Origin: JBJTUH01 sp044346175
GTDB taxonomy: Bacteria > Cyanobacteriota > Vampirovibrionia > Vampirovibrionales > JAJTHC01
Length of the DNA: 64,000 nt
Direction of reading: 5' to 3'
NCBI GenBank assembly: GCA_044346175.1
Contig: JBIIZQ010000005.1
Span: 88,815-152,814 of the forward strand
Made by a program: the position numbers and the translations under genes. Within the stretch, counting starts at the first letter, position 1. Each line of letters begins with the position of its first letter. Of the stretch, positions 33,101 to 48,100 are shown piece after piece. Below the pieces are notes generated by a model, which worked only from the letters and a program-made list of their open reading frames with translations, had not been told where the DNA came from and did not search any database.

Positions 33101-36100
33101 CTCGGGAGATAGCGTCGTGGGTAAAAGTTCGTGGCTTTGTAACCCTGCGGTAGGTACGGGAGTCCCCTCATGGGAAAGATTCAACCCTACATGCAACAAG
33201 CTAGAGACCACACTAGGTGCCACAATACTTACCGAGAGCTTGCGTCGTGTGGTAAGCTCAGCAACGCCATCAGGGTACCAGTACAGGTCATCGCCATGAC
33301 GTTGGAAGCTTCCAGCATGCAGTATATGAGGGTTTAGCTGGGTTAGCGTTTCATACACTACGCTCATAAAGAGTCTTTGCATCCACACACCTTGTAAAAG
33401 AGAGGTATGAAAAAACTCTCCTATGAAGTGCAACATGCTTGGACTATAAATAGGGGCTTTTTTACGAACATCTTCAACGTCAACCATTTCAGAGAGTGCC
33501 ACCAAAGCCTCACCCGTAAAAGCCACAATGCCTGAGCCGTACTGATTTGAAAGCTCAAGTGCCATGTGTGGGTGTAACTGTGACCCATCATAGTTTAAAG
33601 GCGTAGGGTGCCAATAGGTATAAAGTATGCTTTGCATGGTGGGGACAGTTTCTTATTGAAAGGATTGACTTATTGACTTAACCAGGTGGCCACCGCAACG
33701 GACGACCCGCTAGAACGTGCATATGCCAGTGAAAGACGCTTTGACCAGCAGAGTCACCCGTGTTGGTGACGAGACGATACGACGTAATCCCGTGGGCTTG
33801 GAGTGCCTGTTGGGTAGCAGACATGACATGCTGAAACACGGTGGGGTCAGTGACTTCAAGATGAGAAGCCACATGGGTTTTAGGAATCACGAGCCAATGC
33901 ACAGGGGCTTGAGGCATAACATCCTCAAACACCAAGGCTTCAGGGGTTTCAAGAATGATTTTAGCAGGAATCTCACCCGCTACAATTTTACAAAAAATAC
34001 ATTGAGGGTCTTTCGACATGGTGTTTTAAGTCTTTTTTCTCATGATTAAGGGAAGGCATCCCCCCGCTTTTTACAAACATGTACCCGAAAAAGCGAGGGA
34101 AACCATTGTAAGCTTAAGATGGTTAGTATACTTCTACCATCCAACGCCCTGATTGCTGAAGCCCTACTAGGATACTCTCCCAAGAGAGTCCTTTGGCCTG
34201 TGCAGCTTGCTCCAAGGCTTCAAAAATGCCTGGTTCCATACCACGAAGCCCACAAATATAAAAATAGGTGTTGTCTTCAAGGAGTAAATCAAGGACACTA
34301 TTGGCGTGTTCTGCAATCCGATGCTGGACATACATACGGTTGCCTTCACTGGTTTTTTCTTCACGACTCCGTGCCGTAATGACTTGGCATGTACCTGGGT
34401 TCTGGGTGGCATAGGCTTGTAGCTCGTCTTCATAAAGCATGTCAGCCTGTTTCTGCACGCCAAAAAATAGCATGGTTTTGCCTGTTTGTTGAGGATGTTG
34501 TACGTAACGCCAGTGCATAAACGCACGGAAAGGTGCAATGCCTGTACCTGTGGCAACCATAATCATGTTGGGGTTGGCGTGTTGTGGGGGTAAAAAGGCT
34601 TTTCCGACAGGTCCTGTGACCATCACTTTTTGACCTACTTCAAGGTCGCAAATAAAGCTGGAGCAAACGCCTTGGATGGTTTCGCCTGATTCGTTTTGAT
34701 ACACGAGTCGTTTTACGCATACGGTGACAGTTTCGCCGTTGCCATCATCCCCAACAGAGGGTGACGCAATCGAGTAAAGACGGAGTTTGTGGGCTTTGCC
34801 TGTTTTTTCGTCAATCCCTGGGGGTAAAATACCTACACTTTGTCCTTCCAAATAGCGATATTGGCTTCCTTTAAGGCTCAATACCACATGTTTCACATCG
34901 TTGTCTGAATGGTCTGCTGTGAGGCGCTTGACTTCAAGCACTTCGGCTTCCCAAGGGGCGTTCGGTTTGTAGAGGTTTGAGGGAATCGCTGCAAGGTCAG
35001 CAATGACGGCACCGCCGTGACCACTCATCATCATGGGAGGAGGTATCCTTTCGTGAACACTGGGTATCTTATAGTAGGGGATGGAAGGGGTTACACAGGG
35101 GTTAATGTAAACATACATTATGGGTGGGATGGTTCCTGTACGGTGGGCTTTATGAAGCGACTTTCAAGAGGCTAGACCCCCGACTGGCACCATCTTACCA
35201 TGCTAGCATAACACAACGTATGCTCTGAAGAGCGTTTATCCATACGATACAGGATATCCTAAAGGATATGAAGATAGTTACATTATTTTGGCAAAACGCA
35301 CTCTTGTTGGAAAGTCTATGGTACTACGATGCAAAGCATGTCCCGTTTTGGTGCCTCTCCACCCGCTTACAGTATGCCTGAGCCTATTGGCACATGGATG
35401 AAAAACAAAAGCCCTTTTACGCCAAGGTATCAGGGGCAAAGTGAGGCACAGGCTTTCCAAGATTGGTTTGGCAATATGTGGGACTCAGTGAGTAACACGG
35501 ACAAAGATGATGTTTATATGGAAAGTGTCTCAAAGACGATTCATCAAGACCTGCTGGATGCGGCTCCAAAATATCCTGAAAAACAGAAAAAGTCTAAGGC
35601 AATGCTTTTCTGGGACAGCTATGGCAAAGATTGGAAAACATGGCTTGCAGCCCTTGGTGGACTGTATCTTTTGAAAAGTAGCTTGCCCATGCTTGAGAAT
35701 ATCGCACGGCTCATGTGGCAAAAAGCCCCTAAAGCCAAGCCTTAATGACGGTAGTGTTTGGTATTACGCCCGTATGGGATGGTTTGTAACCCTCCCGTTG
35801 TTGGATGTGTTGGTTGGAGGTGTTGGTTTCTAGGACGGTTACAAACCGTCTCTTACGGTATGGGGTTTATGGGTTTGGTGTCAGGGCATTGGAATATCCA
35901 ACGCTTGAACCATGACATAGGCAAAATTTGTGTGGTGAGCTTAAAACACTGCTCAATGGCACGAAAAGCTTCATCGTCGGTAAAATCAAAACTGGTTTCG
36001 TTAATCCAAGCCTCCACTTCATGTTGCAACACGGGAGGGGTGAGGTTTGTCATGGTATGTTCTTGACTCATATGAGGTAGGTCTACCCGTAAATAGCGTT

Positions 36101-39100
36101 CTCCAAGCCAATGTTGCAATAAGGGGCGTTGCCAAGCATGTTGTAACCCCAGTAACAGTGCAATCAAGTACATATTTTCAAGGAGCCAATCCACAACCCC
36201 CCATCGTTCCTCTTCTTCTCCAGTGTGTCGGAGTTGATGTTCAAGTGTTCCTAGACTCAGCAGTATAATCGCTTGAGGGGCATAACCCAAGTAAGCAGAG
36301 GCTTCATGAAACGCAAGTAAATCAGGTGTATTGGCAAACAATCCACCATCGGCAAATTGTTTTTTAAGTTGGGGGATGGTTACGGTAGGAAAAAACACAG
36401 GCCCCGCACTGGTTGCTAAAGCCACTTGCCACAGCGGTGTATCCCAGAGTGCTTCCGTGGTAGTAGGTTCTTCAGGACGAGGGTAATAGGTGCTTTGAGG
36501 GTCTCTAAAATAGAAGGGGGTACCGTCTGTAAGGTCGGTTGTGGGAATCAGTACATGAGGACACTGCGGGTTTTGTAAGTCGTTGAGTGTATACTGCCTT
36601 TGGGTTTCTGGATTGGTAAAAAGGGTTTTGAGCGATGCTTTAAGCTGATTATTTTTATAAATAGGATGATGCAAAACGCCTGGTAAAAAGAGGCTTTTCC
36701 CACCCCAAAGTTGCCGAATCGGCCAAAAGAGTGTATCAATCATGGGACTAAGGACATTATTCCCCCATACCCAAAGCGATTCTCCGAGGGTACGCCAAAA
36801 GATACCGACTAACCCAAGAAAGAGGCTCACATAAAATGTCCATAGTAATGTCCACTTGGCTATATTTTGCCAAGTTTGCCATGAAGTAAGTACGCTCCAA
36901 AGTTGTAAGACCCCCTGCGGTATCAACCCTGGAAGCAGGGAAGATGGCACGGCGGTATCAGGACTTTCTATGGGATGATGGGCATGATAGAGTGCTTTTT
37001 CAATTAAATGCACTAAATTTTCTGCCAGCAGTTGAATTGATTCAATCGGCACAACCCAATCCCAAAAAGAGAGGAGTGCTTTTTGGGTGAGCGTAAAACC
37101 ACAAATTAAAAGGGCTATTAACGTAAGTACAACCCAGCCTTGTACACACCACTTCATGGTTTGTGCAAGAGGGTACCCCCATTGGGTTAATGCCCACGGT
37201 GCTTCTTCAAGAGGTCCTCGCTTAAACACCCACGCATGACGCAATGAATTATCAAAAATTTTATAGCGTGCTTCTTCTTGCCACATCTGTAATACACGCT
37301 TCATAGGAATCCCCATGGCAACGGCAAGTGCGTTAATGCCTCCTGCACTCGTACCACTGACCAAATCAAAACACTCTCGTAGTTGTGCCTGAGGATTTTG
37401 GCTGAGTTTTTGCCAAGTCACTTCCAAAAACCACAAAAGCAACGCCGTGTAATATCCACGAATCCCCCCACCCGATAAGCTCAACACTCGGCACTGTTGA
37501 TTCCATTGTACCCCTTCAAGGAGTGGGCTGGGGGCGGTGTTTACTTGGGTATGGCACTTTAGCGGAAAAACACTCGTAACGGTCGGTTCAGGGCGTCGGA
37601 GCGTGGGGAGTGTCTCTTCATGGCGGAGCTTACGGCGTATTCGCCGTACGGCATAGCGTGTACCTGAAGCAGAGGTATGGGTTTGAGAAAGCATCATCAT
37701 CATGGCGTAGGCATTGGGTACTTTCTAGCTTTAGAGCAACAGGGTGGATGACTCATAATATTCAAAAAGAAAGAGGTTACACATGCGTGAGTTTCAAAGC
37801 AGTGTGAGAGATGAGTAACCCAAGGGTTCCGCAGGGTTCTGCCTCGCATGTCCTATCGTTAAAATTTTATGCTGAAAGTGTCCATCAATAGACCAAGCAA
37901 TACACTAGGCAATACATTAAGCAAGCGATGAAGCAGCAAGGCAGCAAGAAACACGACATGTTTGAGGGCGGTGTTACGGAGGCGAGATACCGAAAGAAAA
38001 GCGTAACCAGAGAAAGAAAAAAACAGGGTGCATCCTACAATCTATGTGTTTATGGTGTAATAGAGTATCAGTATCTAAAAACCTCTTAGCATGCTATCGC
38101 TTTAGTTAGTATAAAGCAGTTAAAAAATATTTAGTGTATTTCTCCCTTTATGAGAAACCTTTTTATGAGCCGATATGCTCGCTTGTTTTTTCTGTTGCCA
38201 CTCTTTCATCCGCATTAAGTAGAAATTTTTCGTTATGGTTCTTCAGGCAAGCTCAATTTCTGTTCATTTCGGGGAGCATCAAGTGCTTCAGGATGTTAGT
38301 TTACAAATTACGCCTCAAAGTCGCATTGGACTTGTGGGGGTGAATGGGGGCGGAAAGTCCACGTTATTAAAGTGCTTAATGCGGGAACTAGAACCCAATG
38401 CAGGCAGCGTAAGTGCTACGCCCTATTTACGTGTACAGTGCCTCACACAAAACCCTAAACTCACCCCAGGTTTAACGCTGTATGAAGAACTTTACGGCGT
38501 GTTTAGTGCGTTTCATGAGGCAAAGGCTGAAGAGGCACGTATTCTTGAAGCCCTTGAAACCATGAACCCTGATGACATGGAGGTTGCCCTTCATCGTTTA
38601 GCAGAAGTACAAGCCATTCAAATGCACGTGAATGAGTCTCAGATTGAAGCTGATATTTATCGTATGACGGCGGGGCTTGGGTTTGAACGTCATGAGCTAG
38701 AACGTCCTGTAGAACGCTTTAGTGGGGGCTGGCAGATGCGTATTAACCTTGCAAAAGTGCTTTTGCAAGGGGCTGATATTATGTTGATGGACGAACCAAC
38801 CAACCATCTTGATATGGCAGCTTGTGAATGGCTCGAATCCTTTTTAAGAAGCTATCAAGGTGGGGTGTTAGTGGTGTCTCATGACCGCCGTTTCCTCAAT
38901 GAGCTAGTGACAGAAATTGCAGAGCTTGAGCGTGGGAAACTTACCCTTTATGCAGGGAATTATAGTCAATATATTGAACAACGAACCCTAAACCGTGAAC
39001 GCCAAGCAGCGGCAGCCGAACGGCAGCAAAAAAGTATTGAAGAACAAATGCGCTTTGTAGAGCGTTTCCGTGCCAGTGCTACCAAGAGTACTCAAGCGAA

Positions 39101-42100
39101 GAGCCGTGAAAAACAATTGGCAAAAATTGAACGCATTGAAGCTCCTGAAGCAGAATTGAAACGCCTGAAGTTTAATTTTCCGTTTCCAAACCCCAGTGGG
39201 CGAGAAGTCCTAACGTTGCACCAAGTGAGTAAATCTTTTGGGGAGCATCACCTTTTTCAAGACCTCAATGCCCATATTGAATGGACCAAAGAAGCCCCAC
39301 CACGGGTGTTTCTCTTAGGTGAGAACGGTGCTGGTAAAACCACACTCTTTAAAATGATACTAGGGCTGGAACCTCCTACCTCAGGAGAGATTCGTTTAGA
39401 AGAACGTGTCACACCTGGGTACTATGCACAGCATCAATTACAAGTATTGGATGCCAACAAAACCCTGTTAAATACGCTTGTAGAAGTCCTTCCAAAGTCA
39501 ACGCAAACCGAGATTCGTGGTATTCTAGGACGCTTTCTTTTTACAGGAGAACAGGTCTTTAATAAAGTGGGGTTACTCAGTGGGGGGGAAAAAGGTCGAC
39601 TTGCCCTTGCAAAGCTCATGGTCACAGGGCCTAATTTATTATTGCTTGATGAACCAACCAACCACTTAGACACGCCAGCCCAAGAAGCAGTGGAAGGTGC
39701 TTTATCGCAGTATCAGGGGAGTATTTTGTGTATTTCCCACGACCGGTACTTTATTCAAAGTCTTGCCACGCATATTTGGGAGATTCATCAAGGAAGGCTC
39801 ATTACCTTTACAGGGAGCTATGATGAGTACTTGGAGAAACGCCCTGCCCTTATCGCTCAAGCAGAAGCCTCGGCAAAACGTGGGGGGTGCATTGTGAGTA
39901 TGCCCGAACCCTCTGATGATACCGCCGAATTCACGAAAACGAATGACAAGCACACTGCAAAACAGCAGAAAAAAGCACGTCAAGCCCTTGAAAAACAGCT
40001 GAATCAGCTCACACAAGACAAAGAAAGTCTACTTTCTTTGATGGCTTCACCTGAAGTCTTACAGGACTATGTCCGTTTACAAGCACTCACCGAGCAGTTA
40101 GAGCATTTGGAAGCCTCTTTACTCGCCACGGAGGAGGCTTGGCTGGCACTACTGGGGTCGTAAGTTCAGTATCATGTTGCCTCTTATGGTTGCTCCTCAT
40201 GATGACCTATCATTTTTAGAAGACGTTTTCAGATATGGCTAAACCTTCAACAAAAAATGCTGATACCGCTTACTGGTTATTAAAGAGTGAGCCTGAAACC
40301 TATAGCTATCATGACCTCTTAAAAGAGGGCATTGGCACTTGGGATGGTGTACGAAATCATCAAGCCAAAAAGAACCTACAAGCCATGCGTCTTGGCGACC
40401 AAGCACTGTTTTACCATAGTGTGAGTGAAAAAGCTGTCGTAGGCATTGTTGAGATTGTGGAAGAGGCTCATCCTGACCCTACTGACCCCACAGGCACATG
40501 GGTTGCCGTGAAGGTGAAACCTCTTAAGTCTGTAAACCCCAGTGTGTCACTTGCCATGATTAAAGCCTGTGAAGTCTTAAAAGAGATACCTCTTATTAAA
40601 CAAAGTCGTCTTTCAGTGATGCCACTGACCCCAGAAGTCTTTGAACATATTTTGTCATTATCCTAGGCGTATACTCTGCCCTCGTCATGAACAAAAGATG
40701 GATACCGATTTGCATCGGTATGACGGAGGTTTATGCCGCCATACCGAGGGTTTAACACGTCATGTCGCCGTAGGTCGCACTCAGAAAGCCTACCGTATGA
40801 ACAAAAAATGGATAATGAATACCGATTTGTACTTGGTATGACAAGGGTAGGTCATTACGGCTACAGGAAATGGGTTATTGGTTTCTATTTTTACGTTCTT
40901 CAAGCCATTTATGGTTTGCATTTTTTCTGTCTTGAGGGATAACGTTCCCATCAGTGTCTACGTTTGCGAGTAGCCATTTTTGAGCCCCATTAGGATCTTT
41001 AGCTACTTGGGCTTTTAGGCGTGCCACTCTTAGGTTTTCTTTTTCAGCTTCTTTTTTTTCAGCTTCTTGTCTTTTATGTTGTGCCAACCAAGCACGAGGT
41101 CCTCCTGGGTATTCCTTCGTGTCTACTTCTCCAGAGACAAGTAACTTGGCAGCCTCGTGAATTGCTTTGTCTACAGGGTTGTCACCTTCTTTCGTCATCT
41201 CGACCATTTTTCTGAATGTATCTTTAGAGTCTCCTGTAATAAACTCGGCGATATTGGCTAAATCGGCTTCTTTACCTGAATAGTTAGGGGTCGTGCTACC
41301 GACATAATTCACCATCCCCTCTACTCTTTCCTCCCAAGTGGGTGGCTTGAATACCAATTTATCTTTGTCATCAGGGGTCGTTTCTCCATACCGCTGTGTG
41401 TGGTTGACCTGTTGCGTGAGCTTCGGTTGGTAGTGAGTAGGCTTAAACGCATGGAGGGAAGAAAGTGCAGATAAACGCATAAAGCAACCATGTACCTTTC
41501 GTATGAGAGAGAGGGAGAGTAACAAGCATGAGAAGAGAAAAGAAAAAACAGCTTATCCGTACTTTTAGGCAGAACAATACCTGCGTTTTACACCATGGTA
41601 AAATGCAGTACATCGTAAAAAATAGGCGTACAAAATCTTGTCTTAGCCCAAAAAGCAGGGTAAGCGAAGAAGTACCTCACGTGTTTTTAGGACACGAGAA
41701 GATAAGCAATGAAGGGGTAAACCTATCTCTACTTGTGCCATAGGAACGGTGTAGAGAAATAAGGCTATTTTTAGTTTCGTCTCATATCATGACTTCATTA
41801 TCACAACGTGATGATATGAGCTTTTTAATCACAAGCACAAAAGCATTATGACATATTTTTACATTTAAGCAAGTGTTTTTAATACAATAACTATTTACAA
41901 AACTTAACGGTTGTTAAAAAAAGCATGTTTGTTTGATGCCATTCAAGGCGTGAGGTGTGCGATATGACGCTGAGGAGGGGGTAGTATTTACACATGATAC
42001 AAGTCAATATCCACACACCCGCATTGAAACACACGCCAAAAAACCATCGGGTGGCTTGAGTGAAGCTTTTTAAGCTATAATACAATCTATCGAATGAAAC

Positions 42101-45100
42101 TCACGTCCTACCTGTGACGATACCTTTTGTGTCAAACCTTTCATAATGGAACTTGCTATGCTCTTACGTGACACCGCTTCATCCCTTAGCCATATTGTTA
42201 TTAGCCGTTGGGCAAAAGCGTGTCGTACCGAGCAAAGACTAAAACTGTTGGGCTGGATAGGTGTGCTTTTGGTACTTACGCCACAAGCCTTCGCCTTATC
42301 ACCGAATACGCAAGAAGATGCGTCATTGGGTATGGTACATGCCACGCCAAAACGGCGTTTGTTTACACGCCGTCGGGTTAAAAACAAACCCGTCAGTCCT
42401 GTACAAAAACCCACTGACTCTGCCAGTACTCAAAGCGATAAAACACTACGTATTGAAAGTAAAACTGTCACCTACGACGAGACCAAGGGTGTTTACATTG
42501 CGAAGGGGGATGTGACGGTTACGGCACCCTCTGAAAATACCTCGATGAGTGGGGATACCATGATTTATGACCCTCAAAAAAATATGGTTTTTGCCAAAGG
42601 GCATGTCGTGATTCGTCGTAGTGGTCAAGAAATTAAAGGCGAGGTTGCCAAAATCAACCTTTCGCAAGAGTCTATTCTCATCAAAGCACCTTATACCACC
42701 TTGAATGCCGTGGCATTAAAAGCCCGTGAAGGCTACAGTGACGAAACACTCATTTTGTTGAAAAAAGGGGTTGCACTTGTGGCACCTACTGAACAAGCCA
42801 GCTATAACATGGTGACTGAACAACAAAGCGTTGGCATTATTTCAGCCCCTGAATTAGGAGCCATTACAGGTGCCAATAATGCTGAAAACTTAGCACCTGA
42901 GCCTTTTGGCAGACTCCAAAACCAAGTGCAAGGCAAAAACCTAGCACCCACTGGTTTAGGAGGTGTTTTGGTTCAGGGCCTTACCCAGAAAACGGATGCC
43001 CCTTCGGTAGAGGTGCTGGACTTGCATACCCCTGAAACGCCGAATTTGGTCACCCAATGGCGTTTACAGCTCGCAGGAGACAGCTTGTCTGAAGTCGCTG
43101 AAGAAAGTTACGACCCCTATACGGGCGTTCATTCTTGGGATGAGGAAGCGTCAAGCTTGGGGGACACAACTGGCATGGACGATGCGGTTGATGAATCACG
43201 TACTTTGAGCATGTCTGAAAAAGAAGCCATGTTACAGGCGTATCCTTATGAACCGCCTACATCGGGTAGACAACTCTCTTTTTATACGCCTAAACTCACG
43301 GCTCATAAAGTGAATGACCACTACATTGAACTCACCGCAAAAACACCTCGTGCCAGATTAGGACGTTTCCCTGTTTTTGCACTCCCCATGATGAAAATGG
43401 GCATCAATCAGGTCACGGGACAAAAGCAGATTTTATTTCCAGCTCAAGGCTCTGACCAGAACCTTGGCGGTATTTATGTAGGACCTGCATTGTCCTTTAC
43501 CGTGGGAAGAGAAGGCTTATTCCGTCTTTCACCTGCTTTGAGCTATGGTAACAGTGGACGACGTTATGATGGTGGCAGACGGCTTGAGCGTGTCTCAGGT
43601 GCTGGCTTTGTGTTGGAAGGTACTTACCGTGACCGACGCAATCAAGTTAAAGCTGGCTTTGGCACCTTAACGAATCAGTTTGTGTTGAATGCGGTCAGTC
43701 GTCCCTTTTTAAAACGTCAACCTAATCTTCAATTTCGTGCGACGGTCAATGAAATGTATGGGGTGTCTGATTATATTTCATTCATTCCTGAGCGTCCAGC
43801 TTGGTCGTTACAGCTCCAAGACGAATGGCAAAAAAGCAATGTTATTCCCTATATGACGGTGAGTTCTCATGTCGGCGTGGGTGTTTTTAAAGATGACTTT
43901 TTCCCCAATAACCGTAGTATTTTCTTTGTAAGTCCAAGTACGCCTTCGCCTCAAACTGAAGGTCGTGCAAGAGTGGCTTTTGCTGTTCAGCCTACGGTAC
44001 CTTTGATACAAATCCCTAAACTATTGGCTTTCAATGTGTTTGGACAGGTTATTTCTAATGTCTATACCACGGGTGATACCTATACCTTGTTACAGGGTGG
44101 ACCAACCTTATCGGTCAACATTAAAGACCGTCTTTTCTCAAAAGCAATCTATACGGCCTCCTACATGGGAGGTAGCACCCCTTTTGTATTTGATAAATAC
44201 TTTTTAGGGGGTTCGGGCTTAACGCTTGTGAATGCCCTTAGGCTCTCAAAGTATGTGACGGTAGGGGCTTCTCAAATGATGAACCTTTCACAAAGTAATG
44301 CCCGCTCTGATTTATTGGTGGGGAATATGGTCTTTGTCAGTTTTGGACCTAAGGATATTAAGTTTAATTTACAGCTTGATTTCATCCGTCGGAATGCCTC
44401 TTTCAACGTGAATTATTACCCAGGTAAAGACCCTCTACCTATTTACTTTGAGCAGTTTGAAGGGCATCAATAGCCTATGTGGGTACGCATTTAAGTGTGT
44501 TATGTGGTTTTCAAAAGGATGTTTATGTCGTCATGACGATGCCAATCATTTTGAGTCATCGAGGGTACTGGCTTAACCCCTCTGAGAAAAATACAATCAC
44601 TGCTTTTCAGCGTTCCTTTACCTTGGGTTTTGGTACAGAAACTGATGTACGGGATTTGAATGGTACTTTAGTCATTGCACATGATATGCCACGCACAGGT
44701 GCGATACTTTTTACAGAATTTCTCTCGCTATATACAACAACTTGCCAAGCACAAGGGCTTGCTTATACGCAAGTACCACTTGCGTTAAATATTAAGGCGG
44801 ATGGGTTACAGGAGTCACTCAAACAAACCCTAGAGGCTTTCAAAATACCGCCTGAAGCTTACTTTCTGTTTGATATGAGTGTACCAGATGCGTTAGTTTC
44901 TTTGCGTCACGCTTTACCCTGCTACACACGTATGAGTGAGTATGAACCACAACCTCTTGCTTTTTTTGACCGTGCCTGTGGCGTATGGCTAGATGCCTTT
45001 CATGACATATGGTACACCCCTGATACCCATATACTGCCCTTACTGCAAGCTGGAAAGCAAGTATGCGTGGTGTCGCCTGAACTCCATACAAGAGACCCCC

Positions 45101-48100
45101 TCCCTCTTTGGCATGCACTGAAAGAGTGTATGCGGAGGCTTCATACAACACCAGAATTTACATCTCCTCCATGGTTACTCTGTACGGATAAGCCCGAAGA
45201 AGCACAAACGTTCTTTATCTCTTAATTGAATACCCTATGTTTTATGGGTATGTGTTTTCGTCGACTCAAGAATCTTAACCACTGTCATGACCCCTCTCAC
45301 CGAAACAGCCCCTAAAAAAGGCTATAAAATCCAAGCCATTATTTTTGATATGGATGGCGTACTCATTGATGCAAAAGAATGGCACTATGAGGCGCTCAAT
45401 CAAGCCCTTGCCCTGTTTGGTTATACGATTAGTCGTTATGACCATCTTGTGACTTACGACGGCTTGCCGACACGTCAGAAACTAGAAATGCTCACCATGG
45501 AACGGGGTTTACCTGTGGGTTTGCACGGGTTTATCAATCAAATGAAGCAACACTACACCATGAGTTATATTTTTCAGCGGTGTAAACCTGTGTTTTATCA
45601 TGAGTATGCACTTTCTAAGTTGCGTCAAGCGGGTTACCGCTTGGCAGTCGCTTCCAACTCAGTACGTCAAACGGTGGATATGATGATGGATAAAAGTCAT
45701 TTGCAGCCTTACCTGGAGTTTACGCTGAGTAATCAGGATGTGGTTAAGGGCAAGCCTGACCCTGAAATCTATCAAACGGCGATGGCAAAACTAGGTTTAC
45801 CCCCTGAGGCCTGCTTGATTGTAGAGGACAACGAGCATGGCATTCGTGCGGCTCGCGCGGCGGGTGCACATCTGCTGACCGTAAAACACGTAGAAGATGT
45901 CACCTACCAAGCCATTACCCAACGTATTGCTGAAATTGAGACGCTCTAACGCAACGCCTATCCAAGCTATTTACTTTTGATAAATCAGCATGGGTATGAT
46001 TAAACTTCTGCACCCCTCTAAACAAGGGAGGGGATGTTTCTAAACACTCTAGTTTTTACAAACGCCTCCGAAACATCCTATAAGTATGTGATACCATGGA
46101 TGTTGAGAGGGCTTTCTGTTTTGAATGCCGAAGCAAGCCAAAAACAAGCAGTCGATGCAATGCAAACCCAGTTTGAAGCTGGTGTACAGTCTGATGCGAA
46201 AGCGTCTTCGGCTACAAGTAACGTCAGTGCTTCAGGCTCATTGGTCTGGATTAAAAGGGATTTACTGGAGCGGCTTCGTCATGGGCAATTTGCACCCTTA
46301 CGTCAGCATGAACGAGACGCTTCAGAGGCTCTACAAAGTAAAACGCTCGACCGTCGTAAGTGGTTTTCGCCACTCAATCTGACAAAACAATGTATCCCCA
46401 AAATCCCTGAAGTATTTGAAGACCGCCGAGAATCCTTACTTTTTATGGGACAGTGGATTAACCACCCTACCCAGAAGGTCTTGCTTCTCACAGGGGGGCT
46501 AGGAAGTGGTAAGACTGCTTTAGCCAGAGGACTCATTGAAATGATGGGCGGAGGTCAAGAACAACTCTTATGGCTTGAGTTAGATTGTCATACCCAAGTG
46601 ACTGATATTCGTCGCTTTTTATTCCAATTTATTGCCCAAATCCTTCATGATGCGGGCTTGGCTCCTGTACTGCATGCACAACATTTTGCACCACCCATAC
46701 CGCCCGCTTCCAATACACAAAAGCCAGTCACTGGCGGACGAGAAGCCCTCAAGCAAGGGAACCCTAAACTTCAGGGTGAGGGTCAATCTGGGATGGTGCA
46801 GTTACGCCAAGCACAGCAAACGACTCAACAGTTTAATCAGGCAAGAGGACTCGGGACGTATGGTACCACGGCAAAGGGAAACCCTAAAAATCAAACGTAT
46901 AACCGTATCCAAGACTTAGGACCACTCCTTGAAGAGGCTTCAAATATCCCCTTTTTAGTAGTCTTTGACAATGTTGAAGAAATTTTAAATGAAGAAGGTG
47001 CTTTAAAAGCAGCATCGCTTAAAGAAATTTTTAACTTCTTACTCAGTTACCCCAATATCAAGCTGTTACTGGTAGGTAATTTTACACATATCAAAGAACT
47101 CGAACGTGCCTTGCGTTCGGGCATTGCCCTTCGGCACGAGCTTTTGCCTCTCTTACCTGAACAGCAGCACTATTATTTAAAAGCCTGCCTAAAGGAACAA
47201 AAAGAGCAAAATGAAACCCATGAAAAACCTGCCTCCATAGACACTGCCTTGCGTAAAGAGGGACCACACGAGCATGCTTCCAATGAAGTACCTCTCATGC
47301 CGCCTGTTGCAAGAACCTTTGTTGCGGCTTCTACAAGCCATCAAAGTGCTTCTACAGCCTCAGTGCCTAGCTCCGTCCAGCAAGATGCCTGTATTCATCA
47401 GCTCATTCATGAAGAAATACAAGGTCGCCCATGGTGGTTACAGTTGGCTTTTTCATTGTGTATCGACGGATTAGATTTTGACCACGAAACCGTTAACCTC
47501 ACCCATGCACTCCCTGAACCAGGCATTGAACTCCCTCGGCTATTGGAAGGGTGCCAAACTTGGCGTAAAAGCCTCCTGCATAAACATGAAAAAGAAATTA
47601 TTGCCGCTCATACTGGTAACCTTAAGGCGAATGCTGCTCATGATGCCCCTCTGGAGGGAGGGAGTGATACGCTGTCAGTTAGTGGCTCGGTCAGTGAAAC
47701 AAGCACAGGAACTTCAAACTCCGTTATGGCGTTACGTACTTGGGGAGCGCTACGCCGTCAGTTTGATGCAACGCATGCCAATCAACAGATACTACAAACC
47801 GCTAATCCTTTATTGCAAGCAGAAACGATACTCCACGGGCATGGCTTATTGGCTCAAGCCATGCAACAGCAACCTCTCGATGCCCTCTTGATTCTACGAA
47901 CCCTTGCACTTTTAGAGCATCCTCTCGATGTCGTCGCATTACCCCATGTACTGGAAAAACTCTTTGCAAGCGATAAAGACCCGCCTATGTCCGAACAAGC
48001 CTGCCTGTTAAAGTACGGCAATGGGATTTTGATGTTACAAGAGTGTGATAGTATCCGTTGGCTTTTAAAGCGACGGGTTGCCCCACAACGCTTATTACGT